Shown: positions 16,954-26,022 of the stretch, in pieces
Position numbering within the stretch: the stretch's first letter is position 1
Layout of the letters: each line of letters begins with the position of its first letter
Assembly: GCA_000702525.1 (NCBI GenBank)
Contig: JNIN01000001.1
Location: 744,001-808,000, forward strand
Length of the DNA stretch: 64,000 nucleotides
Source: Lachnospiraceae bacterium AC2012
Lineage (GTDB): Bacteria > Bacillota > Clostridia > Lachnospirales > Lachnospiraceae
Reading direction: 5' to 3'
Program-made: the position numbers and the translations under genes
Notes under the pieces: generated by a model
The model's input: the letters and a program-made list of their open reading frames with translations, nothing else
The model's database searches: none
What the model was told of the DNA's origin: nothing

Positions 16954-17688
16954 CTATACCCCCTCCTTCTTCCACTGATTCAAATCAATCTGTTTTCCAT
17001 TCAAATATTCATCATCCACAATATTACCATCTCGAATAGAAATGATTCTGTCGGTTTCCGATGCAAGTTCCGGCGAATGTGTAATCAGGATAATCGTCTT
17101 ATTCTGCTCTTCATTCAATTTGTGAAACAAGTCCATAACCAATCGTCCGGTCTTTGTATCAAGCGCACCTGTCGGCTCATCTGCAAGGATAATGGCTGGA
17201 TCATTGGCCATCGCCCGCGCAATGGCAACTCTCTGTTTCTGTCCACCAGACAACTCCTCCGGAAGATGCTTTGCTCGTTCTGACATCTCCACCAAATCCA
17301 ACAATTGTACCGCTCTACGACGTCTCTCCCCTTTCGATACTCCCGCATAGAGCATGGGAAGCTCCACATTAGAAAGTGCCGTTGTCTTCGGTATCAGATT
17401 ATACGTTTGAAATACAAAACCGATTTTTCGATTTCGAATATCCGATAAATCAGCATCTGCCGCTGCTTCTACATCGATGCCATCCAGATAATAGGTTCCC
17501 TCTGTCGGCCGATCCAAGGCGCCAATCAGATTCATAAGCGTTGACTTACCTGAGCCGGACGGGCCAACAATCGACGTAAATTCACCCTCATTTACAGACA
17601 GAGATATCCCATGCAAGATTTCCAATTCATTGGGTTGTCCAACATAAAAGCGCTTTATGATATTGTTTAATCTGATAATCTCACCCAT
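16954..17688 (-). CDS. ABC transporter ATP-binding protein, MacB/LolD type
   Basis: 244 residues with a complete ATPase core: Walker [11 protein letters not shown]-loop VFQTYNLIP, signature [14 protein letters not shown], Walker [13 protein letters not shown] and the switch His in LITHSPE. Its ATG shares one base with the stop of the adaptor gene (TAATG), and its stop abuts the permease ATG, so the three are tightly coupled. Confidence 0.95.
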   Translation of the reverse strand: MGEIIRLNNIIKRFYVGQPNELEILHGISLSVNEGEFTSIVGPSGSGKSTLMNLIGALDRPTEGTYYLDGIDVEAAADADLSDIRNRKIGFVFQTYNLIPKTTALSNVELPMLYAGVSKGERRRRAVQLLDLVEMSERAKHLPEELSGGQKQRVAIARAMANDPAIILADEPTGALDTKTGRLVMDLFHKLNEEQNKTIILITHSPELASETDRIISIRDGNIVDDEYLNGKQIDLNQWKKEGV

Positions 17689-19217
17689 TAAACGCCCCCT
17701 GCAGCTCCCATCATATTAATCAAATCATCTACGGATTCTTCGCTGGATGAAGATGGAATCAAAACTTCCATGCCTTCCTCTACATCACCCGTGATCTCTA
17801 TGTAATAAGTTCCTTCCATACCCGTTGTAACATCGATACGTTTATTAACAATCTGGCCATCTTCTGATGCGGCTGTTGCATCTTCATCTTTCACCTGAAT
17901 ATAAGTATTTCCATCCGCATCCGTCTGTACCGATTCAAGCGGAACAGACAATACATCCTCTGACTCCGCCAAAATAATACTTACTTTTGCATTCATACCA
18001 AGGCGCAATCTATCATTTCCCGTATCAATCGAAATACGAACCAGGTAGGTTGCCGAATTATTGGTTGCTCCTGTCAGATCTCCAAATCCCATGCCGCTTA
18101 AAAGGCTACTATAATCTGAGCTTGCACTGCCTCCGGAAGAAGACTTTGGCGCAACATAAATCACGGTACCCTGCAGTTCTTCCTCTCTCGTTGCATCTGT
18201 CTTCATCATTACCGGCATACCAACCGTAACATCCGCAATATCATATTCATCGATTTGCGCTTCTACAACCAAGGTATCTACCCCTTCAATCATTGCAATC
18301 GTACTTCCCGTATACAAATCTCCGGGTTCCACATTGACAGAGGTAACCGTACCGGATGTCACACAGGTAACATTTCCACGATCAATCTGTTCCTGGAGCT
18401 CATTCACCCGTTCCTGCAGAGAATTCACACTCGAATTAACCGTCTCATCATATTCCGCCAAAGCATCACTTGTATTCGCTGTTCCTCCTGCATTTAGAGC
18501 ATCCAAGGTATCCTGGAGTGTATCAACGCGCGCTTGCAACGTAGAGACATTCGTCTTCTTCGTCTCTAATACAAGCTGCAGGGAATATACATTCGGTTGC
18601 GCAGATAGATTATTTACCAGATTACCGGACACATCCTCAGTAGACGAGGTCTCCTCCGAAGATTGCGTTGAAGCGACAAGTGCATCATATTCCGCCTGCG
18701 TTGTTGCAAGATCATTCTTTGCAGCTTCTAAATCGGCATTAGCAGCATTTAATCTTTCTGTAACATTCGTAATCTGCGTCTGTCTGGCCGCCTCGGAATT
18801 CGTCTGATTCATCTGAAATGTCTCATGATATTCCAGCTGACTCGAACGAAGACTACTAATCTGATCCTGCAACGACTGCTTCTGTTCCTGCAATGACGAA
18901 GTATCCAAGGTCGCAATTAACGTTCCTTCCGATACCACATCACCTTCCGAAACATTTACGGTAAGCACTTCTGAACCAAACAGATTCGTCGAGACAGTCT
19001 CCGAATTCGCAGATACTACCGTACCTGTTCCACTAACCGAAGATACAATCGTACGACGTGCAATCTCCTCATATGTCACATCATTCGAAACCGTCTGCTT
19101 CTTGTTATTCTCATAATAAAAAAGAAAAGCGCACACTAAGACGAGCACGATCGCCAAAAAAGCAACCAAACCCTTCTTATGTCCGCCTTTTGCCTTATTA
19201 CTAAATAGTTTCTTCAT
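17688..19217 (-). CDS. Efflux adaptor of the HlyD/MacA family
   Basis: 509 residues from the ATG at 19217 (AAGGGGAG seven bases upstream); an in-frame start 84 bases earlier lacks this. A basic start (MKKLFSNKAKGGHKK) leads into one membrane helix (about 18-36). Then come a lipoyl-like half (SGTGTVVSANSETV), a long coiled coil (about 120-280, Gln/Ser/Leu-rich, interrupted by a Ser/Thr-rich loop), the second lipoyl half and beta-barrel (CVTSGTVTSVNVEPGD) and an acidic Ser-rich C-terminal tail. It should bridge the MacB-like pump across the wall. First gene of the three-gene operon. Confidence 0.92.
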   Translation of the reverse strand: MKKLFSNKAKGGHKKGLVAFLAIVLVLVCAFLFYYENNKKQTVSNDVTYEEIARRTIVSSVSGTGTVVSANSETVSTNLFGSEVLTVNVSEGDVVSEGTLIATLDTSSLQEQKQSLQDQISSLRSSQLEYHETFQMNQTNSEAARQTQITNVTERLNAANADLEAAKNDLATTQAEYDALVASTQSSEETSSTEDVSGNLVNNLSAQPNVYSLQLVLETKKTNVSTLQARVDTLQDTLDALNAGGTANTSDALAEYDETVNSSVNSLQERVNELQEQIDRGNVTCVTSGTVTSVNVEPGDLYTGSTIAMIEGVDTLVVEAQIDEYDIADVTVGMPVMMKTDATREEELQGTVIYVAPKSSSGGSASSDYSSLLSGMGFGDLTGATNNSATYLVRISIDTGNDRLRLGMNAKVSIILAESEDVLSVPLESVQTDADGNTYIQVKDEDATAASEDGQIVNKRIDVTTGMEGTYYIEITGDVEEGMEVLIPSSSSEESVDDLINMMGAAGGV

Positions 19218-19321
19218 ATGTCTTCTCCCCTTGCAAAAACCATTTACAATCACTACACAAGAAACTAAAACTATTGTGTAATTAATTATACTAACTTTCA
19301 CAAAGTGAGTGTATTAACATT

Positions 19322-19855
19322 TTATAAACATGCATATGCGAGAATTGCTGATACTGTCTTCGAATCCTGCATCTCTCCTGCATAGATTTTTTCTTTCAAT
19401 TCGTCGAGTGTAAAAGCTTTTAATTCTATTGCCTCTGCTTCATCCAAAAGTTGTTCTCCAACCTTTACCAGATTTTTCGCTAAATAGACATCAATTAACT
19501 CATTACAAAATGCAACCGTCGTCTTAAGTGACAGCAGTCTCTTCCACTCAGAAGCCTCATAACCCGTCTCTTCACGAAGCTCTCTCTTTGCGCAAATCAA
19601 AGTATCCTCGGTCACAGCATCTCTTGCACCGGCTGGTACTTCCCATGTCATTCGATCCAGCGCTGGTCGATACTGATGCACCAATAAAATCCTACCATCC
19701 GGAAGTACCGGAATCACTGCAGCCGCTCCCATTCGATGCGAAACAAAATCCCAGTTCTCATGCTTCCCATCCGGAAGTACCATCTCGTCCTGATAGACAT
19801 CCACAATCGATCCCGCATGAACCAGCGTTCTATTTACTCTCTCTACATGTTTCAT
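19322..19855 (-). CDS. NUDIX hydrolase, ADP-ribose pyrophosphatase-like
   Basis: 177 residues from the ATG at 19855, with GGAGG five bases upstream. The NUDIX box is seen as G-A-R-D...AKRELREETGYEA, preceded by VPAG and VHQYRPALDRMTWE, the arrangement of the ADP-ribose pyrophosphatase (NudF) group. Such enzymes cleave ADP-ribose to AMP and ribose 5-phosphate; the exact substrate is inferred from resemblance. Follows rny after a terminator, so it probably has its own transcript. Confidence 0.88.
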   Translation of the reverse strand: MKHVERVNRTLVHAGSIVDVYQDEMVLPDGKHENWDFVSHRMGAAAVIPVLPDGRILLVHQYRPALDRMTWEVPAGARDAVTEDTLICAKRELREETGYEASEWKRLLSLKTTVAFCNELIDVYLAKNLVKVGEQLLDEAEAIELKAFTLDELKEKIYAGEMQDSKTVSAILAYACL

Positions 19856-19874
19856 AAAAGCCTCCATCCATATT

Positions 19875-19902
19875 AAAAAAGGAGACGACAAATGCCGTCT
19901 CC
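19875..19902 (-). terminator. Terminator of rny
   Basis: Perfect 7-bp stem GGAGACG/CGTCTCC (19881-19887 with 19896-19902). On the minus strand it is followed by a run of six T. It lies eight bases past the rny stop and overlaps the NUDIX leader. Confidence 0.75.
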
Positions 19903-19909
19903 AAATTCT

Positions 19910-21466
19910 TTACTTTGCATAGTCTGTTACACGTGATTCACGAATAACATTAACCTTAATCTGACCAGGATATTTCAATTCGGATTCAATTCTCTTTGAA
20001 ATATCTCTAGCTAATAATACCATTTCAGCATCATTTACCTGATCAGGAACTACCATGACTCGAATCTCTCTACCCGCCTGAATAGCAAAAGATTTTTCTA
20101 CTCCCTTGAAATCATTAGTGATTTCCTCTAACTGTTGTAATCGCTGTGTATAAGCTTCCATCGTCTCACGACGAGCACCAGGTCTAGCAGCACTGATTGT
20201 ATCTGCTGCCTGAACCAAACATGCGATCAATGTTTCTGGTTCAACGTCACCATGGTGTGATTCTACGGTGTTAATCACAAGCTGTGATTCCTTGTATTTC
20301 TTACAAAGCTCAGCACCCAACTGGATATGTGACCCCTCTCTCTCATGATCAATGGCTTTACCCACATCATGTAACAGTCCGGCCCTCTTAGCCATACGAA
20401 CATCTTCCCCAACTTCTGCAGCAAGCAAACCTGCAAGCTCAGCTACTTCAATAGAATGATTTAATGCATTCTGACCGTAGCTGGTACGATACTTCATACG
20501 TCCTAAGTATTTCACTAATTCTGGATGTATACCCTGAACTCCTACTTCAAGAACTGCTGTTTCACCTGCTTCACGGATTGAATTCTCAACCTCACGTCGA
20601 GCATACTCAACAGTCTCTTCAATTCTCGCTGGATGAATACGTCCATCCACGATTAATTTCTCAAGTGCGATTCTAGCAATCTCACGTCGAACCGGATCAA
20701 AAGCTGATAAAACGACAGCTTCTGGTGTGTCATCAATAATTAATTCAACCCCAGTCATTGTCTCTAAAGTACGAATATTACGCCCTTCTCGACCAATGAT
20801 ACGTCCCTTCATTTCGTCACTCGGAAGCTGTACAACAGAAATTGTAGCTTCTGCTACATGATCTGCAGAACACTTCTGAATTGCAGTAACCAAAATCTCC
20901 TTGGCTTTTTTGTTGGCATCTTCTTTTGCTGCTGCAACTGTCTCTTTAATAAGCTTTGCGGCATCAATTTTAATGTCATCTTCAACAGTTTTTAATAGAA
21001 ATTCTTTTGCTTGTTCGGAGGTTAATCCTGAGATTCTCTCTAGTTCCTGTACACGCTGCTGACTAAGCTTTGCAACTTCTGCTGTTTTTCTTTCCAGATT
21101 TTTCTCTCTAGCGTTCAAAGAATCTTCGTGTCTCTCAACGTTTTCCATCTTTTTATCAAGATTTTCTTCCTTTTGAGCGATACGATGCTCATTTCTCTGA
21201 ATTTCAGCACGGCGTTCTCTGATTTCTTTGTCCAATTCATTCTTGGTACGAAGAGCATCTTCCTTCGCCTCTAACTGAGCCTCACGCTTCTTTGTCTCCG
21301 CTGTCTTAACCGCTTCATCAATGATTTCACGAGCCTTATCTTCAGCATTGCCTACCTTCTTGGCAGAAACCTTCTGATGATATTGATTTGCTAAGGCAAG
21401 AGATCCTGGAATTGTAATAACAGCTGTTACAATAATTGCAATAATTACAATAGCAACTGTTGGCAC
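19910..21466 (-). CDS. rny: Ribonuclease Y
   Basis: 518 residues. Membrane-bound endonuclease that starts mRNA decay in Firmicutes. Start is a GTG with AAAGGAGG seven bases upstream. N-terminal membrane helix (about 4-26), long coiled coil rich in Glu/Lys/Arg (about 30-190), KH domain ([13 protein letters not shown]) and HD domain with the metal site in [12 protein letters not shown] and VESHHGD. Length and order match the family. Confidence 0.97.
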   Translation of the reverse strand: MPTVAIVIIAIIVTAVITIPGSLALANQYHQKVSAKKVGNAEDKAREIIDEAVKTAETKKREAQLEAKEDALRTKNELDKEIRERRAEIQRNEHRIAQKEENLDKKMENVERHEDSLNAREKNLERKTAEVAKLSQQRVQELERISGLTSEQAKEFLLKTVEDDIKIDAAKLIKETVAAAKEDANKKAKEILVTAIQKCSADHVAEATISVVQLPSDEMKGRIIGREGRNIRTLETMTGVELIIDDTPEAVVLSAFDPVRREIARIALEKLIVDGRIHPARIEETVEYARREVENSIREAGETAVLEVGVQGIHPELVKYLGRMKYRTSYGQNALNHSIEVAELAGLLAAEVGEDVRMAKRAGLLHDVGKAIDHEREGSHIQLGAELCKKYKESQLVINTVESHHGDVEPETLIACLVQAADTISAARPGARRETMEAYTQRLQQLEEITNDFKGVEKSFAIQAGREIRVMVVPDQVNDAEMVLLARDISKRIESELKYPGQIKVNVIRESRVTDYAK

Positions 21467-21545
21467 AGGAGCACCTCCTTTTTTAATTTTTCATTGTACT
21501 ACAACATTTCATTTGTAACTCTAATTGTCATAATTCAATAACTAA

Positions 21546-21574
21546 ATTGTAAACTTTCTGAAAGATACTGTCAA
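21546..21574 (-). promoter_or_regulatory. Promoter of rny
   Basis: Minus-strand TTGACA (21574-21569), 17-base spacer, TACAAT (21551-21546). Transcript would begin about 70 bases before the GTG start. Confidence 0.7.
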
Positions 21575-21603
21575 GATATTGTGGTCACTCTGAAACAAAA
21601 GCA

Positions 21604-21624
21604 AAACCTATTGTATCTAGGCTT
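21604..21624 (-). terminator. Probable terminator of recA-recX
   Basis: Short hairpin on the minus strand (AAGCCT with AGGTTT, one G-T) directly after the recX stop, followed by T-rich TGCTTTTGTTT. The stem is weak, so moderate confidence. Confidence 0.5.
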
Positions 21625-21625
21625 T

Positions 21626-22252
21626 CTAGTACTCCTCACCATAAGATTCTAACTGTCCAATCACATGAGAAATATCTGAAGAACGAAATCCCCTTTGCAT
21701 CAGGAAACGATACATCTTATTCCGTTCTTTTTGGTCCGCTGTCGAAGGATCATAATGCTTCTTTTTCAAGAGCTGAAGAATCATCTCTTCCTCCGATTGC
21801 TCAAATTCTTCTTCTAACGCCAGATCTATAACCTCTTTATCAATTCCCTTCTTCAACAAATCCATCTTTAATCGCTGCTTGCTCTTCGACTGCTGATGAA
21901 TACGAATATAGGTCCTTGCATAACGCTCATCATCGATATAATGATAGGATTTCACATAAGAAATAGCTTCTTCGATTGCCTCAGAAGCATAACCGGCTTC
22001 CCGAAGTTTTGTTCGTAGTTGTTGTTCCGTCCGGTCCATCTTCTCCAAAAGATGCATCGCACGTTTTTTTGCTCTAGGTATTTGTATTTCTTTCAGGATC
22101 TGCTCATACAATTCTTCTGGTAAGTCTTGTCCAGCCTCTATATGCAGCTTTGACAATTCCCTCTTGTATAAAACAAAGTCTGCCCCACCCTCGAGACAGA
22201 CTTTGTATTTGTTCTTTGCAGTCCCGGTTTGTTTAATCTCCAGGATATACAT
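21626..22252 (-). CDS. recX: RecX, modulator of RecA
   Basis: 208 residues. Three-helix RecX repeats are visible: LLEKMDRTEQQLRTKLREAGY, then ISYVKSYHYIDDERYARTYIRIH, and a C-terminal YRFLMQRGFRSSDI. RecX caps or disassembles RecA filaments. Its ATG is one base past the recA stop, so it is cotranscribed with recA and under the same SOS control. Confidence 0.93.
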   Translation of the reverse strand: MYILEIKQTGTAKNKYKVCLEGGADFVLYKRELSKLHIEAGQDLPEELYEQILKEIQIPRAKKRAMHLLEKMDRTEQQLRTKLREAGYASEAIEEAISYVKSYHYIDDERYARTYIRIHQQSKSKQRLKMDLLKKGIDKEVIDLALEEEFEQSEEEMILQLLKKKHYDPSTADQKERNKMYRFLMQRGFRSSDISHVIGQLESYGEEY

Positions 22253-22253
22253 A

Positions 22254-23285
22254 TTATTCTTCTACGGATTCCGTAGCTCCTTCAGCATCTTCATTCAATC
22301 CGAAATGATCACGCACTTTCTGTTCTACAACTTCCATAATCTCTGGATGTGTACGAAGGTATTCTTTGGCATTCTCACGACCCTGACCAATCTTCTCGCC
22401 TTCGTATGCATACCACGCACCCGATTTGCTGATAACATCAATATCAGCGGCTTTATCCAGAATATCACCCTCTCGGGAAATACCCTTGCCAAACATAATA
22501 TCAAATTCTGCTTCACGGAATGGAGGCGCAATCTTATTCTTTACAATCTTAACTCTGGTTCTATTACCAATCACTTCTCCAGACTGCTTGATTGCTTCAA
22601 TACGACGAACATCCAGACGAACAGATGAGTAGAACTTCAAAGCACGACCACCTGTTGTTGTCTCAGGATTACCGAACATAATACCAACCTTTTCACGTAA
22701 CTGGTTGATAAAGATTACTGTACAATTGCTCTTACTAATTACTGCTGTAAGTTTTCTAAGAGCCTGTGACATCAAACGCGCCTGTAAGCCAACATGTGCG
22801 TCTCCCATGTCACCATCAATTTCAGCCTTAGGAACAAGAGCTGCTACAGAATCGACAATAACAATATCTACGGCACCGGAACGTACCATCGTTTCTGTAA
22901 TCTCTAATGCCTGTTCACCACTATCCGGCTGTGAAATATATAAATTATCAATATCTACTCCGATATTTTTCGCATAAACAGGATCCAATGCATGCTCTGC
23001 ATCGATGAAGCCAGCGATACCACCACGCTTCTGAACCTCAGCTACACAATGCAGTGCAACGGTTGTCTTACCACTGGATTCCGGTCCATAGATTTCAATA
23101 ATACGTCCCTTAGGCAGACCACCCTGACCTAATGCGATATCTAAACTGATCGAACCCGTTGGTGTTGTCTCCACTTTCATCATATTGGATTCATCACCAA
23201 GCTTCATGATAGAACCACGTCCATACTGTTTTTCAATCTGTGAAATTGCAGCATCTAATGCTTTAAGCTTATCTTCTTTTGCCAT
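22254..23285 (-). CDS. recA: Recombinase RecA
   Basis: 343 residues, normal length. Pairs homologous DNA and activates LexA self-cleavage. Walker A is GPESSGKTT near residue 66; Walker [11 protein letters not shown]; the DNA-binding loops L1 ([15 protein letters not shown]) and L2 ([16 protein letters not shown]) are complete, as is the acidic C-terminal tail. Ribosome site GGAGG eight bases before the ATG. Its promoter carries a LexA site. Confidence 0.99.
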   Translation of the reverse strand: MAKEDKLKALDAAISQIEKQYGRGSIMKLGDESNMMKVETTPTGSISLDIALGQGGLPKGRIIEIYGPESSGKTTVALHCVAEVQKRGGIAGFIDAEHALDPVYAKNIGVDIDNLYISQPDSGEQALEITETMVRSGAVDIVIVDSVAALVPKAEIDGDMGDAHVGLQARLMSQALRKLTAVISKSNCTVIFINQLREKVGIMFGNPETTTGGRALKFYSSVRLDVRRIEAIKQSGEVIGNRTRVKIVKNKIAPPFREAEFDIMFGKGISREGDILDKAADIDVISKSGAWYAYEGEKIGQGRENAKEYLRTHPEIMEVVEQKVRDHFGLNEDAEGATESVEE

Positions 23286-23302
23286 TTGTAAATCCTCCGT
23301 AC

Positions 23303-23316
23303 CGAACCTGTGTTCG
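23303..23316. promoter_or_regulatory. LexA (SOS) box upstream of recA
   Basis: CGAACCTGTGTTCG fits the Gram-positive LexA/DinR consensus CGAAC-N4-GTTCG exactly in both half-sites. It lies downstream of the recA -10, where bound LexA would block transcription. Confidence 0.9.
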
Positions 23317-23329
23317 TCTTTATGTAAAC

Positions 23330-23358
23330 ATACTATACCACTTCAATTTCAAAGTCAA
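23330..23358 (-). promoter_or_regulatory. Promoter of recA
   Basis: Minus-strand TTGACT (23358-23353), 17-base spacer, TAGTAT (23335-23330); a TATAGT two bases upstream gives a 15-base spacer. The LexA box follows within about 15 bases. Confidence 0.6.
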
Positions 23359-23419
23359 TAAGGGAAACAATAAAAATCGAAAATTTGTTCGATTTTTTAG
23401 AAAATGTAAAAAATAAGAT

Positions 23420-23450
23420 AAAAAAGACAGTGGCAAATACCACTGTCCTT
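23420..23450. terminator. Terminator of prfC
   Basis: Perfect 8-bp stem GACAGTGG/CCACTGTC (23426-23433 with 23440-23447), followed on the minus strand by six T. T-rich on the other side as well, so possibly bidirectional. Confidence 0.8.
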
Positions 23451-23490
23451 ATTATACGCATGACATGTTTTTATCGTCAAGCATTCCTTT

Positions 23491-25080
23491 TTATTCTCGA
23501 CCAAATTCACTAAGTTCAAGTCCGTCATTTCGATCAAGCACCATACCAACACTCCAGCTGTTAACGAATAAAAGAAGTGGACGTCCCTTAAGATCCATAA
23601 CCTTCTTCATATCGGAAGTTCCAACAATGCTATTCATATCGATATCCTTGTTCTCAACCCAACGAATATGCTCATATGGAAGATTTTCCAAAATAATCTC
23701 TACATTGTATTCATTCTGCAGACGGAACTTCAATACATCAAACTGAAGTACACCTACGACACCGACAATGATTTCTTCCATACCTGTATTAAATTCCTGG
23801 AAAATCTGGATGGCACCTTCCTGCGCAATCTGATTGATACCCTTCATAAACTGTTTACGTTTCATCGTATCAACCTGACGAACTCGTGCGAAATGTTCCG
23901 GCGCAAAAGTAGGAATACCTTCGAATGCGAATTTATCCTTCGCGGTTGTCAAAGTATCACCAATCGAATAAATACCCGGATCAAACACACCGATAATATC
24001 ACCGGCATACGCCTCTGTTACCATCTTTCGTTCATCCGCCATCATCTGCTGTGGCTGAGAAAGACGCACTTCCTTACCGCCCTGTACATGAAATACATTC
24101 ATACCAGCTTCGAATTTACCGGATGTAATTCGCATAAATGCAACACGGTCACGATGTGCCTTATTCATATTCGCCTGAATCTTAAATACAAACGCAGAGA
24201 AATCCTCTGAGAATGGATCGATTTCACCAGCATCAGACTTTCTTGGAAGTGGAGACGTTGTCATCTTCAGGAAATGCTGAAGGAATGTCTCAACACCAAA
24301 GTTTGTAAGCGCAGAACCAAAGAATACAGGAGACAGTTCACCCTTGGATACCAATTCCTGATCAAATTCTGCTCCGGCTCCATCGAGAAGTTCCATTTCA
24401 TCAAGAAGTGTCGCCTTCATCTCTTCACCGATTTCATCGATCAGTGCAGGATCATCAATGGCAATTTCCTTCTCTGTACCTTCTGTTGTACCCTTTAAGG
24501 TATCCGCAAAAGTCATAACCTTCTTGGTATTTCTATCGTATACACCCTTAAATTCCTTACCGGATCCAATTGGCCAGTTGACTGGACATGTTGCGATACC
24601 AAGCTCATTTTCAATATCATCAAGAAGCTCAAACGTATCTCTCGCTTCACGATCCATCTTATTAATAAATGTAAAGATTGGAATATTACGCATGACACAA
24701 ACCTTAAAGAGCTTTCTCGTCTGTGCCTCGACACCCTTTGATGCATCGATTACCATCACGGCTGAATCTGCAGCCATCAATGTTCTATAGGTATCTTCAG
24801 AGAAATCCTGATGTCCCGGCGTATCCAAAATATTGATACACATTCCACCATAATTAAACTGAAGAACAGAAGATGTAACAGAGATACCTCTCTGCTTTTC
24901 GATTTCCATCCAATCGGATACCGCATGCTTGGCTGTTGCCTTACCCTTAACAGAACCTGCCTGATTAATTGCTCCACCATAAAGCAAGAACTTCTCCGTC
25001 AATGTTGTCTTACCAGCATCCGGATGGGAAATAATGGCAAATGTTCTTCTCTTTTCAATTTCTTTTCTCAAATCTGACAC
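23491..25080 (-). CDS. prfC: Peptide chain release factor 3
   Basis: 529 residues. GTPase that recycles RF1/RF2 after termination. Starts at a GTG with GGAGG eight bases upstream. G motifs are SHPDAGKTTLTEKFLL (residues 17-32), DTPGHQDF and NKMDREARD. The C-terminal part keeps the RF3-type FGVVGVLQFDVLK-like region (VVGVLQFDVLKFRLQNE). Single-gene transcript, ending at the terminator near 23440. Confidence 0.97.
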   Translation of the reverse strand: MSDLRKEIEKRRTFAIISHPDAGKTTLTEKFLLYGGAINQAGSVKGKATAKHAVSDWMEIEKQRGISVTSSVLQFNYGGMCINILDTPGHQDFSEDTYRTLMAADSAVMVIDASKGVEAQTRKLFKVCVMRNIPIFTFINKMDREARDTFELLDDIENELGIATCPVNWPIGSGKEFKGVYDRNTKKVMTFADTLKGTTEGTEKEIAIDDPALIDEIGEEMKATLLDEMELLDGAGAEFDQELVSKGELSPVFFGSALTNFGVETFLQHFLKMTTSPLPRKSDAGEIDPFSEDFSAFVFKIQANMNKAHRDRVAFMRITSGKFEAGMNVFHVQGGKEVRLSQPQQMMADERKMVTEAYAGDIIGVFDPGIYSIGDTLTTAKDKFAFEGIPTFAPEHFARVRQVDTMKRKQFMKGINQIAQEGAIQIFQEFNTGMEEIIVGVVGVLQFDVLKFRLQNEYNVEIILENLPYEHIRWVENKDIDMNSIVGTSDMKKVMDLKGRPLLLFVNSWSVGMVLDRNDGLELSEFGRE

Positions 25081-25147
25081 GATTGATTCCTCCGAAAAAT
25101 AAATCTAACTCAAACTGTATAAGTTTATCTCAGAGGATGGTTTATTG

Positions 25148-25588
25148 TCAAGGAACCTGTGGCATCTCGTCCAATATTCCACGAATCGTATCCCAGTTTT
25201 TGGACTTTCCAGTCGCAAGCACAACCTTATCATCAACTAAAGCTGCATAATAGAAAAATCCATCCTGGCTCGCATAATAAGAATTGCCAGAAGCGCCCTT
25301 CCCTGTAATCTGCTTAAAGGTATCCACCTGCGTTTTAAAGAAATTCTTTGCTCCCGTCTCATCTCCACATTCAATATATTGCACTTCACTTCCATCTTGA
25401 TCATATGCAACTTTCCATTGATTAATCGACGATATATTTAATTCTGTTCCTATCGAATCACCCACATGCATTCCCGCATTCTCTAATGGTTCCGAAAAAT
25501 TCGTTTCATTTAATGTACTTCCTTTACAAGCTGTAAGAAATGTAACCGCTGCACACACGCACAAAAGGCGCTTCCATTTTTTCATCAT
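25148..25588 (-). CDS. Small lipoprotein of unknown function
   Basis: 146 residues: signal peptide with lipobox LTACKG (Cys21), then about 125 extracytoplasmic residues. No family recognised. The C-terminal half (YYASQDGFFYYAALVDDKVVLATGKS) looks like a compact beta sheet. Ribosome site GGGGG seven bases before the ATG. Lies between prfC and rpsU without obvious operon partner. The membrane anchoring is well supported; the role is open. Confidence 0.75.
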   Translation of the reverse strand: MMKKWKRLLCVCAAVTFLTACKGSTLNETNFSEPLENAGMHVGDSIGTELNISSINQWKVAYDQDGSEVQYIECGDETGAKNFFKTQVDTFKQITGKGASGNSYYASQDGFFYYAALVDDKVVLATGKSKNWDTIRGILDEMPQVP

Positions 25589-25642
25589 ACGAAATCCCCC
25601 TTTCGCATCTTTCTATTCCTCTTCATTATAACAAATGAAAAT

Positions 25643-25675
25643 AAAAAAAGAGAGATACATATACATGTATCTCTC
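25643..25675 (-). terminator. Terminator of rpsU
   Basis: Perfect 11-bp stem (25650-25660 with 25665-25675), 4-base loop, followed on the minus strand by a run of T. Confidence 0.85.
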
Positions 25676-25692
25676 TCAGTATTACATACAGC

Positions 25693-25869
25693 TTAGTTAT
25701 ACTTACGTTTTCTAGCTGCTTCAGACTTCTTCTTACGCTTTACGCTTGGCTTTTCGTAATGTTCTCTCTTACGAATCTCCTGCTGGATGCCGGCCTTAGC
25801 ACAACTTCTCTTAAAACGACGTAATGCGCTGTCTAAAGATTCATTTTCTTTTACAATTACAGTAGACAT
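25693..25869 (-). CDS. rpsU: 30S ribosomal protein S21
   Basis: 58 residues, read directly from the minus strand: begins [20 protein letters not shown] and ends in a strongly basic tail ([15 protein letters not shown]). This is the full S21 sequence pattern. S21 is needed for 30S assembly and initiation. A ribosome site (GGAGGGAGG with AGGAAAG) lies upstream, and it has its own promoter and terminator. Confidence 0.97.
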   Translation of the reverse strand: MSTVIVKENESLDSALRRFKRSCAKAGIQQEIRKREHYEKPSVKRKKKSEAARKRKYN

Positions 25870-25942
25870 ATCTTTCCTAACCTCCCTCCAGTTGCGTACT
25901 AGTGCGATTCAACTGTTTGGGTTCATCTTTGCACTGAAATAC

Positions 25943-25970
25943 ATTATAGCACAAATTTTGCTCACGTCAA
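25943..25970 (-). promoter_or_regulatory. Promoter of rpsU
   Basis: Minus-strand TTGACG (25970-25965), 16-base spacer ending TGC, TATAAT (25948-25943): a strong, extended -10 promoter. The leader is about 65 bases. Confidence 0.75.
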
Positions 25971-26022
25971 TATTTTTTCTATAATTTACGCATTTATTGT
26001 ATTTTTCATAAAATAGACACAA

